DNA from: Methanobacterium sp.
GTDB lineage: Archaea; Methanobacteriota; Methanobacteria; Methanobacteriales; Methanobacteriaceae
NCBI GenBank assembly: GCA_030539815.1
Contig: JAUNXM010000003.1
Location: 1 to 28,444 of the forward strand
Reading direction: 5' to 3'
Length of the DNA: 28,444 bases
Below the pieces are notes generated by a model that ran no database searches, was not told the origin of the DNA, and saw nothing but the letters and a program-made list of their open reading frames with translations. This document shows positions 1 to 9,226 of the stretch, piece by piece. Each line of letters opens with the position of its first letter. The first letter of the stretch is position 1. The translations under genes and the position numbers were made by a program.

Positions 1-672
1 TGGTTGGGCCACTACCCTTTCTGGAATTTTAGTATGGTCAACAGGAGTTAATGATTCTTCTATAGTTTTGGAAGTTTGATCTTCAATTAGTCCCTGCCCA
101 GGTTCTTCAGTAACTTTCATTTCTGGAGCTTCTTGATTAGTTATTTCCACAGGTTTTTTTGTCGCGGTTATGGTCTCAGCAAGGGGTTTTTCTATCTCAA
201 CTATTTCAGGTTCTGATTCGTCTGGTGATAATGGAGTTACGGGTTCTTGGCTTGGTACTTCTGCAGGAATTGGAATTTCTTCTGGAACTTCCAATTCAAT
301 ATCTTTTGTTAATTCATGAATTTTTTTGGATGCCCTTTTAGCATTGACCATTACCATTCCCACGTTTGTTGTGTCCTGCATTAAAATGATCAAATGCACA
401 TTTTCTAAACCTAAAAATAATGCTTTTCCTCCTGATGATTCCACCAGCACCCTTTCCATCTTTCCTTGACCAGATGAATCCAGTAACCTTACTGAGGAAC
501 TAGAAATAACCTGGGACATGGGGCCGAAAAGATTTATATCCACATCAACCCGTAAGTTGTGGTGTAATATTCGCCCATCACTGGCCACAATTAGGATACC
601 TTCCACATCAGTGGTTTTATCCAGATCTACAGTGGCCTTTTCCAGTTGCATCTTTAAATGGGTGTCAGTCAT
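1..672 (-). CDS. Roadblock/LC7 domain protein with long acidic tail (3' end off the window)
   Basis: A 224-codon open frame starts at ATG 672-670 and reaches base 1 without a stop, so the C-terminus is missing. Residues 1 to about 115 look like a roadblock/LC7 domain: an N-terminal helix, then a segment with '[16 protein letters not shown]', and a second strand-helix block ending in '[20 protein letters not shown]'. From about residue 120 the chain becomes a low-complexity Pro/Glu/Val/Thr-rich tail that is probably disordered. Roadblock proteins are usually 110-130 residues and act as regulators or platforms for small Ras-like GTPases (MglB type), so the tail is an unusual addition. A GTGATC ribosome-binding motif lies a few bases upstream of the start. 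A second, tail-less roadblock protein is encoded at 11232-11579. The domain call is from pattern; the partner is unknown. Confidence 0.75.
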   Translation of the reverse strand, partial: MTDTHLKMQLEKATVDLDKTTDVEGILIVASDGRILHHNLRVDVDINLFGPMSQVISSSSVRLLDSSGQGKMERVLVESSGGKALFLGLENVHLIILMQDTTNVGMVMVNAKRASKKIHELTKDIELEVPEEIPIPAEVPSQEPVTPLSPDESEPEIVEIEKPLAETITATKKPVEITNQEAPEMKVTEEPGQGLIEDQTSKTIEESLTPVDHTKIPERVVAQP

Positions 673-1016
673 TGGATCACTAGATTTGGTAAAGAAAATT
701 TATTATTATAAACTATCTTGCGGTAACTTTTTATTATGCTTATCGTTTTTAAATTGGAAAATAACATTTCTAATTACAATTAGATCAAGTAGTGGAATTG
801 ATTTATGAAAGTTCAAACCTGCCTGAAATTAGTAAATAACGATATAATTCAATAAGAATGATATAATTTGAATAACACTTAATTTAATCTTAAACTATTG
901 TAATAAATAATTTAAAAAACGTTAAAAAAAATATTCAATGGTTTGTTCAAAATAAATGATTTTTTTTATTAATTGATATTAAAAAAAAGAAAAATTGAGG
1001 TTTGAAAAAAATAACC
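673..1016. other. Intergenic region, AT-rich
   Basis: About 340 bases between the start of the roadblock gene and the end of the hydrogenase operon. The left part holds a TATA-like stretch (TTTATAATA on the minus strand, about 704-712) suited to the roadblock gene with a very short leader. The right part is made of A and T runs and contains the hydrogenase terminator. I see no coding frame or RNA gene. Confidence 0.6.
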
Positions 1017-1020
1017 TCAA
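975..1020 (-). terminator. Hairpin plus T tract ending the hydrogenase operon
   Basis: A perfect 8-bp inverted repeat, TTGAGGTT (995-1002) and AACCTCAA (1013-1020), has a 10-base loop. On the minus strand it is followed at once by TTTTTCTTTTTTTT. The stem overlaps the TGA stop of the large-subunit C-terminal frame (1019-1017). Archaea terminate mainly at T tracts, so the hairpin may protect the 3' end as well. Confidence 0.7.
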
Positions 1021-1334
1021 ATTAAATGTTTTATCAATAACTGGCCTTCGCTGTCGTAGATATCCACTTCCAGTGGTGAGCTTCCATCGATGGCATGGGT
1101 TGCACAAGATAGACAGGGATCGTAAGCTCGAATAACCATTTCTAACTGGTTTTTCAATCCTTCAGATACTTCTGTACCGTGGATTAACTTTTTAGCAGTT
1201 TCTCGCACACCAATATCCATGGCAAGGTTGTTCTGACCAGTAGAAACTATTAAGTTGGCACGGGTAATGAATCCTGCTGCATCGGTTTCGTAATCGTGTA
1301 TTAGTATTCCGCGGGTTGCTTCGATCATTCCCAC
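1017..1334 (-). CDS. [NiFe] hydrogenase large subunit, C-terminal part (after in-frame TAA)
   Basis: This 105-residue frame matches the last quarter of Mvh-type large subunits. It opens with the conserved '[19 protein letters not shown]' block and carries 'DPCLSCATH', the DPCxxCxxH motif that supplies the second pair of cysteine ligands to the Ni-Fe site. About 27 residues follow the His; in this family such a tail is removed by a maturation protease. It lies in the same frame as the upstream N-terminal part, separated only by TAA (1349-1347) and four codons. Two starts are possible: GTG 1334-1332, or ATG 1328-1326 preceded at 5 to 7 bases by GAGGAG. The motif is on a separate frame, so the enzyme needs either readthrough or assembly from two polypeptides. 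A nonsense mutation or a sequence error is also possible. Confidence 0.85.
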   Translation of the reverse strand: MGMIEATRGILIHDYETDAAGFITRANLIVSTGQNNLAMDIGVRETAKKLIHGTEVSEGLKNQLEMVIRAYDPCLSCATHAIDGSSPLEVDIYDSEGQLLIKHLI

Positions 1335-1346
1335 TCCTCGTCTGGT

Positions 1347-2468
1347 TTATGAGGATTCTTTGGCTTCTGCTTTGGTCATTAGTGGTTCGGACAATTTTTG
1401 CCTTATTTCTGTGCCGGTTATGCCGTCATCTTCAAGTAACTGAACTGCTCTTTCTGCGGAGTACATTAGTTCAATTAGTCGAGCGTAGTGGTAAAGTAGG
1501 GGGTTTTGTGCCATTCCGAAGTTTTCTTTATACTCTGCGTAGAGTTCGGATGCCCGTTCAGTAGGTATGTTATTGTTCACGTTTAGCCTGGCCAGAGCTC
1601 CTACTCGATAGTTTCCTTCTGGGAATCCAATCTGTTTCAGGTAGGGGAATTTCATGTAAGACCAGGGTTGAACTTTCTCTTCAATGTATTCAAGGTAGCT
1701 TTCTGGTGCAAATTCGTGTACAGAGTTACCTGTAGCGTCAATCACTTTCACATCACCATCGTAGAATGCCAAATCCCCGCCATTTTTAGTTAAAGCGCCA
1801 AAATGGGTTTCAACTGATCCTAAGAGTTCAATTTCATCCGCATATTTGGCAAATAATGGTTTTGCGACTTCAACTCCTTTTTCAACCAGCCCAACAGCGT
1901 CTTTAGCTTTAGCTAATAACTCTGATTGTTGTTCGGATGTAATTCCTCTAGATTGCCCTCCAGGGATTGCAGTTACTGGGCTGATGGGTTTACCACCCAC
2001 TATGCCTGTAATTTCCTGGCCGATCTTCCTGGTTTTTATTGCAGTCATGGCTAGTTCTGGGTTAGTTTTTAGAATTCCCAAAACATTTCTCATTGCCGGG
2101 TCTGATTCTGGGCCCATTACCAGGTCCGGTGCTGACAGGAAGTAAAAGTGCAATGCATGAGAATGTAGATATTGCCCTAGAAGTAATAATTCTCTTAATT
2201 TTTGGGCTGTTTCTGGTGGTTGTAACCCGAATACCTGGTCAGTTGCCTTGGCAGCTGCTATGTGGTGGGCTGTTTGACACACACCGCATATCCGTGGTGT
2301 TATTCGTGGTGCTTCTTCTACAGCAGCACCTTCCAGGAACTTTTCAAATCCTCTTATCTCCATAACGTGGAAATGAGCGTCAGAAACGTTTCCAGAATCG
2401 TCCACTTGAACAGTGATCTTTGCGTGGCCTTCAATTCTTGAAACCGGTGCTATTTCAATATTTTTCAT
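1347..2468 (-). CDS. [NiFe] hydrogenase large subunit, N-terminal part (Mvh-like, group 3)
   Basis: The 373-residue product aligns by eye with Mvh/Vhu-type large subunits: '[11 protein letters not shown]' at the N-terminus, '[12 protein letters not shown]' with Cys61 and Cys64 (the RxCGxC ligand pair), '[10 protein letters not shown]' and '[12 protein letters not shown]'. It ends at TAA 1349-1347, just before the point where full-length members continue with GVGxxEAxRG and the DPCxxC motif. N- and C-terminal parts together give about 483 residues, close to the roughly 470 of intact MvhA. The start ATG at 2468 follows GGTGAT, 8 bases after the small-subunit gene. Alone this part cannot complete the active site because it has only two of four cysteine ligands. 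The assignment to group 3 is firm; the exact subgroup is not. Confidence 0.9.
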   Translation of the reverse strand: MKNIEIAPVSRIEGHAKITVQVDDSGNVSDAHFHVMEIRGFEKFLEGAAVEEAPRITPRICGVCQTAHHIAAAKATDQVFGLQPPETAQKLRELLLLGQYLHSHALHFYFLSAPDLVMGPESDPAMRNVLGILKTNPELAMTAIKTRKIGQEITGIVGGKPISPVTAIPGGQSRGITSEQQSELLAKAKDAVGLVEKGVEVAKPLFAKYADEIELLGSVETHFGALTKNGGDLAFYDGDVKVIDATGNSVHEFAPESYLEYIEEKVQPWSYMKFPYLKQIGFPEGNYRVGALARLNVNNNIPTERASELYAEYKENFGMAQNPLLYHYARLIELMYSAERAVQLLEDDGITGTEIRQKLSEPLMTKAEAKESS

Positions 2469-2476
2469 GATATCAC

Positions 2477-3387
2477 CTATTTTTTCACCAACTGTGGAAT
2501 TAGGGAAACTTGTTTCTCTTCCATAGTGGTGCTTCCTATCACAAATCCGTACATGATGTGCCCAATATCATATAACTGTTTTTCAACGTCTTTTTCTGGC
2601 ATTTTTGAAAGGTGGGCAATCCTCTTAATAACTCCGTTGTATATATCGTGGCTTGGTTCCCTTAATACATCAAGTGATGGTCCTCCACATCCGTGGCAGG
2701 GAATTCCTGCTTCAGTACACAGACCACCACACCTTCCTAAAGTTACTGAACCCAGACAGACATATCCCTGGCTCAGGAAACATTTACCTGGATCTGCTTC
2801 TCCTTCAATTCTACGGTGTATTTTATCATATTCAACGTGTTCCATTTCGCGGTGACAATCGGCGCACACACTTTTTTTAGGAACATCAGGAGCTTCGTCG
2901 TTAATCAGAGGAATGAGGATGTCATGGGTGAGTTGTTCCTTGGGAGGGCATCCGGGAATAAATCCATCAATTTTGGTGAAGTCTGCTGCCGGGTGAACTA
3001 TGCTTAAAAGTTCAGGAACAACTTCATTTGGAAGTTCGGCTGGTTCGGTACTGGGGTTTTCGGTGAAACTCCTTGAATTTACTTCTTCAGGAGTGTATAA
3101 ATCAGCCATTCCAGTTATACCTCCAAAACATGCACAAGTACCATAAGCAATTAATATTTTAGATTTTTCCCTTAATTCCTCTAGGCGTGCTTTATTTTCC
3201 ACGTTACGGACAGAACCTGTAACAATTGCAATATCGATGTCATCTGGTATTTCTTTAATATCCATGAGTATGGGTGCAGACACTATGTCTGCTTTTTCTA
3301 TAAGTTTGGTTATGTCTTCGTGCAGGTCCAGTATGGAAACTTCACATCCAGAACAGCTGGCTAGTGTTTCTATGGCAATGTTTACCA

Positions 3388-3388
<1 letters not shown>
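2477..3388 (-). CDS. [NiFe] hydrogenase small subunit (MvhG-like)
   Basis: A 303-residue protein, the usual MvhG length. It has the proximal cluster ligands 'SCSGCE' (Cys12, Cys15), 'GTCACFGG' (Cys85) and 'PGCPP' (Cys147), and a cysteine-rich second half ('CADCHR', '[13 protein letters not shown]', 'GRCGGLC', 'PCHGCGGPS', Cys175 to Cys234) that can hold two more [4Fe-4S] clusters. It carries electrons from the Ni-Fe site to the soluble partner and sits in the cytoplasm, since there is no Tat signal. Its ATG shares one base with the TAA of the V4R-like gene (TAATG), so translation is coupled, and the large subunit follows 8 bases later. In mvh operons the gene order is D-G-A-B; here a ferredoxin and a V4R-like protein take the upstream positions. 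Confidence 0.92.
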
Positions 3389-3945
<557 letters not shown>

Positions 3946-3955
3946 TTTAATCCCC

Positions 3956-4207
3956 TCAGATTATTCTTTCCAGGACGTGGTTTACTCTACGATCAATGTA
4001 CAACCTTTTGGCCACGTGAATGTTTTTGTGGGTCATGGCCTGGGCAGGACAGATTTCATGGCAGGACAGGCAGGCCATGCAATCATCTGCATTAATTACA
4101 TTGGTTTTCCATGTTTCTTCATTCATTTTATAAACATCGTTGGGACAGTCATCCACACAGGATCCGCACCCCACGCATGCATCTTCATCTATTAGGATTT
4201 CAACCAT
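3956..4207 (-). CDS. 2[4Fe-4S] ferredoxin, first gene of the hydrogenase operon
   Basis: An 83-residue protein with two classical cluster motifs, '[12 protein letters not shown]' (Cys11, 14, 17, 21) and '[12 protein letters not shown]' (Cys43, 46, 49, 53), followed by a basic tail of about 27 residues. It is expected to take electrons from the hydrogenase small subunit in the cytoplasm. The ATG at 4207 has GAGGAG five bases upstream, and a TATA element lies about 80 bases upstream. It is the lead gene of the ferredoxin, V4R, small, large operon. It replaces the MvhD and MvhB proteins of the usual mvh operon, so a different electron route is likely. Confidence 0.88.
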   Translation of the reverse strand: MVEILIDEDACVGCGSCVDDCPNDVYKMNEETWKTNVINADDCMACLSCHEICPAQAMTHKNIHVAKRLYIDRRVNHVLERII

Positions 4208-4577
4208 TTTAACTCCTCTTTTCCTCTTTTTTAACCAGTATCTCCTTTGTCTACATATCCTATTTTTTTGATGATTATTATTTGTATATAAATAATGCCA
4301 ATTCTCATTAATAAGTGTTAAAACTACACATCAAAAGGCCAATAATATTAGTTAATAATATGAATATTTCTGACTAATAAGTATTGTGTAATCGAACAGT
4401 TCGAGGTTTATTCTGTTAGAAATAGAAACTGAAAGGATTATTTGGATTATTTTTATTTCAATGAGCTTGAATCGTAATATCAATTATTTTGGGAACTATC
4501 ACTTGGAATTTCGTATTAAGTAAAGAAATAAATTAATAAATATGTAATAAATTTGCCCGTTAAAAAGAGTATTTATA
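4208..4577. other. Intergenic region with the hydrogenase operon promoter
   Basis: About 370 AT-rich bases between the sortase gene end and the ferredoxin start. Apart from the TATA element at about 4285-4293 and a weak T-rich stretch after the sortase stop (minus strand), I see no coding frame and no convincing RNA structure. Confidence 0.6.
4285..4293 (-). promoter_or_regulatory. TATA box of the hydrogenase operon
   Basis: The minus strand reads ATTTATATA here. Initiation about 25 bases downstream would fall near 4262 and leave a leader of about 55 bases that includes the GAGGAG site before ATG 4207. Confidence 0.5.
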
Positions 4578-5174
4578 TTATAAATCACTACTTGATACCA
4601 TTTTAAAATGGGTAATCCAGGCAGCCTGTTTCTTACCGGGAGGATAACAAGTCACTATTAATAAACGTGCCTGGCCTTCCTGTGAAAATCTAATAGGTTT
4701 AGTTTTATAATCCCAACGAATATCATCTCCATTGGATGTTACCTCATAAACGAATTTTTTTCTCTGGGTGAAGTCCTTAATAACTGCTTGATCCCCTGGT
4801 TTCAGGGAAGCTATATTGGAGAATAATCCGGAATAAGTGGTTCTATGGCCTAAAATTCCGCATTCTCCAGGTTTACCTGGCATAACGCTCTCAGGATAAT
4901 GATATACTGCGTTATATGCATTTACGGTGTCGGATCTGATGGTTGCATTTACATTGAGTTTGGGAATGATCAGTCGAGCGCTTATATAAGAGCTGGTTAA
5001 ATCTGTGGGGTCCAATGCATTTACCGGGTTACTCATCCTCTCCTGATAATCTTTAACACTTTTCTGGGCCTTGGTTACGTTTTGCATCTGTTCAAAACCC
5101 GCCATGGCGATGCTTACCGCCAGCGTGACACACGCTACTATTATTAGAACGGAAAAAATCTTATATGGGGACAT
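4578..5174 (-). CDS. Sortase-family transpeptidase
   Basis: A 198-residue protein with one N-terminal membrane helix (about residues 6-26) and a sortase catalytic domain after residue 65 ('[14 protein letters not shown]'). The catalytic His110 is in '[13 protein letters not shown]' and Cys176 in '[12 protein letters not shown]'. Sortases join surface proteins to the cell envelope; pseudomurein-walled methanogens carry such genes. No Arg occurs after Cys176, where other sortases have the transition-state Arg; Lys181 and Lys182 are the nearest basic residues. The ATG begins directly after the stop of the MscS gene, so the two are translationally linked. No substrate gene with a sorting signal was recognised in the window. 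Confidence 0.85.
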   Translation of the reverse strand: MSPYKIFSVLIIVACVTLAVSIAMAGFEQMQNVTKAQKSVKDYQERMSNPVNALDPTDLTSSYISARLIIPKLNVNATIRSDTVNAYNAVYHYPESVMPGKPGECGILGHRTTYSGLFSNIASLKPGDQAVIKDFTQRKKFVYEVTSNGDDIRWDYKTKPIRFSQEGQARLLIVTCYPPGKKQAAWITHFKMVSSSDL

Positions 5175-5921
5175 TTACGATTCATCTTTAATTATTAAAA
5201 GGTCTTTAACTTTCAATGCTAATTGGCTGCGGTAGGTGGCTACCTTCCATGGGTCACTGACCCAGACATTAAGCGTTGTTTTAATACCGGTATCTGTCAT
5301 TTCTTTTATAAGCACATTTGGTTTTGGTTCGGGGAGTGCCCATTTACAATTGGATGCAGTTTCCACTAGGGAATTAACAATAACTTCTAGTTCCATCTCG
5401 TAGGGGATGTTAACATCCAATCCCACTCTACGTGTTTCCTGAGCAGTGGAGTTGGTGTATAAATTCTTGGAAAATGTGGAGTTGGGGATGGTTATGATTT
5501 TATTATCCACAGTTTTGATGGTGGTAACTCTTAAGCCCAATTTAATAACCTTACCACTTTGTCCAGACATTTCAATGATGTCCCCCACCCTAAAACTTTT
5601 ATCTGCCAGTATAAAGAGACCGGCGATGAAATTGGAAAGGGTGTCCCTGGCAGCAAAACCAACGGCTATACCCACAATACCCAGGCTGAGGACTATGGCG
5701 CTTATATCCCATCCAACTTCCTTTAGAACAACGGTTATGGCTACAGCTATTATGGAGTATTTGATGATCTCAATTAGAACTTGAATCAGAGTTTGCTCAA
5801 AATTAAAACGGCTTCCAGCTTTTTTGATAATATAAATAGCCCATTTTATAATGATAAAAGAGGATATAAGAATTAAGGCAATTTTTATAAGATCAAGATA
5901 AAGGGGGTCAGTGTTGAGCAT
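5175..5921 (-). CDS. mscS: MscS-type mechanosensitive ion channel
   Basis: A small MscS homologue of 248 residues with three membrane helices (about 10-33, 46-66 and 72-103). The pore helix contains the Gly/Ala-rich '[20 protein letters not shown]' pattern. The beta domain follows with '[20 protein letters not shown]' and 'NKIITIPNS', then the alpha/beta C-terminal domain. It releases solutes on osmotic downshock. The ATG at 5921 has a near-perfect GGAGGTGA ribosome site. It lies 40 bases after RNase Z and abuts the sortase gene, so the three are likely one transcript; the functional link of the channel to the sortase may be the cell envelope (inference). Confidence 0.93.
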   Translation of the reverse strand: MLNTDPLYLDLIKIALILISSFIIIKWAIYIIKKAGSRFNFEQTLIQVLIEIIKYSIIAVAITVVLKEVGWDISAIVLSLGIVGIAVGFAARDTLSNFIAGLFILADKSFRVGDIIEMSGQSGKVIKLGLRVTTIKTVDNKIITIPNSTFSKNLYTNSTAQETRRVGLDVNIPYEMELEVIVNSLVETASNCKWALPEPKPNVLIKEMTDTGIKTTLNVWVSDPWKVATYRSQLALKVKDLLIIKDES

Positions 5922-5961
5922 TGTTAATTCACCTCCACTATTTTAGGATGATTTCCTTACA

Positions 5962-6903
5962 TTAAATTTTATTTTCAATTAATTTTTCATGGCGCTTTAC
6001 ATCAATGGTCATGAAATCTTCGGCCATTAAAACTTTATTAAAGATATGGCTGGCTTCCTTTCTTAAACTATCACTATCCAGGTAACGGGTGCTTATATGG
6101 GTGAGAATTAATTCAGATACGTCAGCTTCTTTGGCAATCCTCGCTGCTTGGGTAGTTGTGGAGTGACCATTTTCCAGGGCTTTTGATTCTTGGGATGATT
6201 CGTAGGTTGATTCATGGATCAGTACATCGGCATTTGATGCAAATTCAACCATTTCGGCACATGGCTTGGTATCACCAGAATAAACTATTCGCCTTCCCCT
6301 TCTTTCCTCTCCCAAAACCTGTTCTGGTGTTATTAGAGTTCCGTCTAGTTCTACCGGTATGCCTTTTTGAAGTTTACCAAAATCTGGACCAGGTTTCAGG
6401 CCCAGTTCAATTGCTTTTTCCCTAAGGAACTTAGGAGATCTTTTTTCTTCAACAGAGTAAGCAAAATTAAGGATAGAATGGTGAGTGGGACAACATTCAA
6501 TCAAATATTCCTCTTTCTGGAGAATAATTCCCTTTTCTATTTCATGGACGTGTATGGGAAATGATAAGGCATAGTAACCCAAATTTTTTATATGTTCCAT
6601 GGTTTTTATCATCCCCTCTGGCCCGTAGATATATAATGGGGTTCTCCGACCCCTGAAGGCCATAGACTGGATCATACCAGGTAATCCCAGGAAATGGTCT
6701 CCATGGAGGTGGGTGATAAAGATGTGGTCCACCTTCATGGGACTTAGTTTTATTCTTGCCATCTGGCGCTGGGTGCCTTCTCCACAGTCAAAAAGCATCA
6801 CTTCGCCAAATGCTTTCAGGGCTATGGCCGAGTGATTTCTTTTGGTGGTGGGTAGTGCAGATGAGGTTCCTAAAAATATTAACTCCATAATTGGTTCACT
6901 CAC
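5962..6903 (-). CDS. rnz: Ribonuclease Z (tRNA 3'-end processing)
   Basis: A 313-residue metallo-beta-lactamase-fold endonuclease that cuts the 3' trailer from pre-tRNA. Zinc ligands are visible: '[10 protein letters not shown]' (His65, His67, Asp69, His70), 'PTHHSI' (His141 or 142), 'YSGDTKP' (Asp211) and 'LTHIS' (His269), with the supporting 'IHEST' (His230) and 'NGHST' (His247). The length is normal for the short archaeal/bacterial form. The given start is GTG 6903-6901, with GGAG 11 bases upstream. ATG 6888-6886, which gives '[13 protein letters not shown]' like other family members, is an equally good start. It is the first gene of the rnz, mscS, sortase run. Confidence 0.95.
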   Translation of the reverse strand: MSEPIMELIFLGTSSALPTTKRNHSAIALKAFGEVMLFDCGEGTQRQMARIKLSPMKVDHIFITHLHGDHFLGLPGMIQSMAFRGRRTPLYIYGPEGMIKTMEHIKNLGYYALSFPIHVHEIEKGIILQKEEYLIECCPTHHSILNFAYSVEEKRSPKFLREKAIELGLKPGPDFGKLQKGIPVELDGTLITPEQVLGEERRGRRIVYSGDTKPCAEMVEFASNADVLIHESTYESSQESKALENGHSTTTQAARIAKEADVSELILTHISTRYLDSDSLRKEASHIFNKVLMAEDFMTIDVKRHEKLIENKI

Positions 6904-7445
6904 TTTTCTTTAAACTCCAATATCTATTTAATCCATTTTTTGTTAGATATATGATATTATCAAAATTTTTTATCAATATTTATTAAAATACATGACCATA
7001 TAATCGCTAGATAAAGTTACATGGTTATATAGCCGCTAGATATAATTATGATCTCAGTCCCGGCATTAATGTTAGTAATTTATAATATCAGCAATTTTAT
7101 TTTCAATATAGTTTTGTTTCTATGATTTATTCCTTTAATTTAGATTTTTTTTGGTGTCTTTTTTTTTAACACCAAGAATTATATTGGGGAATTTTCATAT
7201 GGGAATATTAAAAAGTTTCACCTAAATTTTGGATATTTAAATCTATCCTTGTGTATGGTGAAAATTTATATTCTTCATTCAATATAAACCAGAACAAATA
7301 TTTTTTAGTATTTTTCTTTAATTATATTACAATGTAGAATAATCTAGTTATAATTTAGTATCAATGATTTAAGTTAATTTAATTCAGTAGTGTAATAATA
7401 TTTTTAGTAATTAATTTTTAGAGGAATTTTTAGAGGGTGTCAAAT
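6904..7445. other. Long AT-rich intergenic region between divergent rnz and nadC
   Basis: Roughly 540 bases with no credible coding frame. It contains an imperfect 29-bp tandem repeat (6992-7049) and a 7-bp inverted repeat with a T-rich loop (TTGGTGT 7151-7157, ACACCAA 7169-7175). Promoters for both flanking genes must lie here, but no single TATA element stands out in such AT-rich DNA. Confidence 0.6.
6992..7049. repeat. Imperfect 29-bp tandem direct repeat
   Basis: Copy 1 (6992-7020) and copy 2 (7021-7049) match at 21 of 29 positions. Both share the core CGCTAGATA and an ATATA stretch before it. The repeat lies upstream of rnz and far upstream of nadC and could be a protein-binding site. 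Confidence 0.6.
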
Positions 7446-8288
7446 ATGAGGCAAGACCTAGCTAAAATGGTTTATGATGATATTGGCTTTGAGGATATAA
7501 CCACTTGTGCGTTAATTCCACCCGGATTAAATGTTAAAGGCCGGGTCATGGCAAAAGAAAGCGGGATAATTGCTGGTGTTGGGTTAGCAGTTGATATATT
7601 CGCGGAATTTGGTGTTGAAACTGATTTAATGGTAATGGATGGTGAAAAAATAGACAATGGCCAGATCATCATGGAGATATTTGGGGATCCTCGAAACATT
7701 CTCAGTGTGGAAAGAACGGCACTCAACCTCCTGATGCGTATGAGTGGTATTGCCACGGTGACCCGTAACATCATCGAAAAGGTTCACAGTGTGAATCCCA
7801 ATGTTTTGGTAGCTGGAACCCGTAAAACAACCCCGGGACTCCAATTTTTTGAGAAAAATGCCATAAGGTCTGGTGGAGGGGATACCCACCGCTATCGCTT
7901 GGATGATAGTGTGCTGATAAAGGATAATCATTTGGCTTTGGTTGGTGGAGTTGATGAGGCAATATCTCGGGCTAGGAAATATATTAGTTTCACTAAAAAA
8001 ATTGAAATTGAAGTGGAAAGTCTGGAAGAAGCTATGTTGGCGGTCCGCGCTGGTGCGGATATAGTAATGCTTGATAACATGGAACCTGCCGAAGTTAAAC
8101 ATGTTATAGAATTCCTTAAAAAAGAAAATCTCCGTGATAATGCCATAATTGAAGTTTCCGGTGGCATTAATTCAGATAACATAATTCAGTATGCAAATAC
8201 AGGTGCGGATGTGATCTCCACCGGATACATCACTCACTCTGCAAGATCATTGGACTTAAGCCTGGACTTGGACAATATACATCAATAG
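7446..8288 (+). CDS. nadC: Quinolinate phosphoribosyltransferase (decarboxylating)
   Basis: The enzyme converts quinolinate and PRPP to nicotinate mononucleotide, CO2 and pyrophosphate in de novo NAD synthesis. The 280-residue product has the N-terminal 'DIGFEDITT' sandwich-domain block, '[18 protein letters not shown]' and the signature run from '[14 protein letters not shown]' through '[21 protein letters not shown]', then 'IEVESLEEA', 'MLDNM' and 'EVSGGI' in the barrel. I chose ATG 7446, preceded at 6 bases by GAGGGTG, over the GTG at 7437 that would add three residues. Other NAD synthesis genes (nadA, nadB) are not adjacent. Confidence 0.95.
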   Translation: MRQDLAKMVYDDIGFEDITTCALIPPGLNVKGRVMAKESGIIAGVGLAVDIFAEFGVETDLMVMDGEKIDNGQIIMEIFGDPRNILSVERTALNLLMRMSGIATVTRNIIEKVHSVNPNVLVAGTRKTTPGLQFFEKNAIRSGGGDTHRYRLDDSVLIKDNHLALVGGVDEAISRARKYISFTKKIEIEVESLEEAMLAVRAGADIVMLDNMEPAEVKHVIEFLKKENLRDNAIIEVSGGINSDNIIQYANTGADVISTGYITHSARSLDLSLDLDNIHQ

Positions 8289-8424
8289 CTATATATTTAT
8301 TAGTACTCTGTGTACGGGGAATTATGTAATATTGTTTGAAATTTTTATTTTACCTTCCATTATTGTTGGAGTGTAATAGAAATTCACCTTAAATTTTACA
8401 CGTAACCTATCGTTTAAACAATAG

Positions 8425-8435
8425 TTTTATATAAG
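8425..8435 (+). promoter_or_regulatory. TATA box of the acidic histone-fold gene
   Basis: TTTTATATAAG stands out here. Initiation about 25 bases downstream gives a leader of roughly 40 bases that includes AAGGAG (8485-8490), 7 bases before ATG 8498. Confidence 0.6.
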
Positions 8436-8497
8436 ACCATCTACATAGCATTTACTGAGTTTAAAGAATTTAAATCTAAATAAAAAGGAGATTTTTC

Positions 8498-8989
8498 ATG
8501 TACGACGAAAGAGAAGACGAATTTAACGAGGAAATTAATCAGGAAGAAACCGAGGAAATCATTGACTCTGAAGAAGCAGTTGAGTCAGATGAAATTACTG
8601 AAGAAGATTCTGAAATCGATGAAGAAGGAGAAAGCCTGCCTTTTGCCAAAGCAGAAGTCGTACGTCTGATGAAGCAGAACCTAGACCGGGATAAGATGAT
8701 CAGGGAAAGAGTGAAGGTGGAAATGAATAAATTCCTGGGAGAAGTACTGGTAAAAGTCTGTGAACAGCTCAATGAATATCCTTACACTACCATTGAATAC
8801 GAAATGCTCAAGGAATCCATCTACCCTTATCAGAACATTGAAAGGATCAATGAGGAGAAAAAGAGGATTTTAATGCACTTACATGCCATCAAAGCGGATT
8901 GTGATGCTCTTTCAATGGATGTTAAAAAGACACTCAAACTCAAAGATGTCCATGAAGAAGAGAAAGATCCGGCTTTCATGGATTATTAA
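8498..8989 (+). CDS. Acidic-tailed protein with a probable histone-fold core
   Basis: A 163-residue protein in three parts. Residues 1-46 are extremely acidic (mostly Glu/Asp). Residues 47-114 match the archaeal histone pattern by eye: '[13 protein letters not shown]' corresponds to helix 1 of HMf-type histones ('LPIAPIGRIIK'), a long helix 2 (about 67-95) follows, then '[12 protein letters not shown]' fits the loop 2/helix 3 pattern 'KTIKAEDIELAV'. Residues 115-163 form a charged helix, perhaps a coiled coil. Ordinary archaeal histones have about 67 residues and are basic, so this one is unlikely to wrap DNA in the usual way; it could be a histone partner, chaperone or transcription-associated protein. 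A strong AAGGAG site and TATA box suggest good expression, and a T-rich tract ends the unit. The fold is inferred from pattern only. Confidence 0.6.
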   Translation: MYDEREDEFNEEINQEETEEIIDSEEAVESDEITEEDSEIDEEGESLPFAKAEVVRLMKQNLDRDKMIRERVKVEMNKFLGEVLVKVCEQLNEYPYTTIEYEMLKESIYPYQNIERINEEKKRILMHLHAIKADCDALSMDVKKTLKLKDVHEEEKDPAFMDY

Positions 8990-9009
8990 CTTTTAAATTT
9001 TTAAAAATA

Positions 9010-9026
9010 TTTTTTTTTCTTTTTTT
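9010..9026 (+). terminator. T-tract terminator after the histone-fold gene
   Basis: Nine T residues, one C and seven more T residues occur 20 bases after the stop codon. This is the typical archaeal intrinsic signal; no strong stem precedes it. Confidence 0.6.
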
Positions 9027-9153
9027 GGAAAGTTCCTGGGTATCTCTGAATTTTCAATTATCATCAGAATTTATAATTTTAATCTATTTTCATTGAACGT
9101 GCTAGTATCTTAAAATTTCAATTCTTTACATTAAATACTAATTATCAAGTACG

Positions 9154-9226
9154 CTTCATTATATTCAATTTCCATTCTTATCTATTTACAATATCCATCT
9201 TCATTCTATTCAATTCCATTCTTATC
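9154..9226. repeat. Direct repeat pair duplicating the 3' end of the ZPR1 gene
   Basis: Copy A (9154-9182, 29 bases) and copy B (9199-9226, 28 bases) are identical apart from one substitution and one T insertion, with a 45-base period. Copy B contains the last codons and the stop of the zinc-protein gene; copy A is a downstream duplicate in untranslated DNA. Confidence 0.75.

Noticed and set aside
1347..1349. Selenocysteine or pyrrolysine decoding at the hydrogenase stop
   Set aside because: The codon is TAA; selenocysteine needs TGA and pyrrolysine needs TAG. The Ni-Fe cysteines in the C-part are normal Cys codons.
1316..2365. Open frames on the plus strand across the hydrogenase genes
   Set aside because: They are shadows of conserved minus-strand coding sequence, have no ribosome sites and show no domain pattern.
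3956..4207. Ferredoxin as MvhB-type polyferredoxin fragment
   Set aside because: It has a complete short frame with its own promoter and ribosome site and precisely two clusters, so it is a normal small ferredoxin and not a piece of a 12-cluster polyferredoxin.
7151..7175. Hairpin with T-rich loop as a terminator
   Set aside because: Neither strand has a T tract after the stem and no gene ends nearby.
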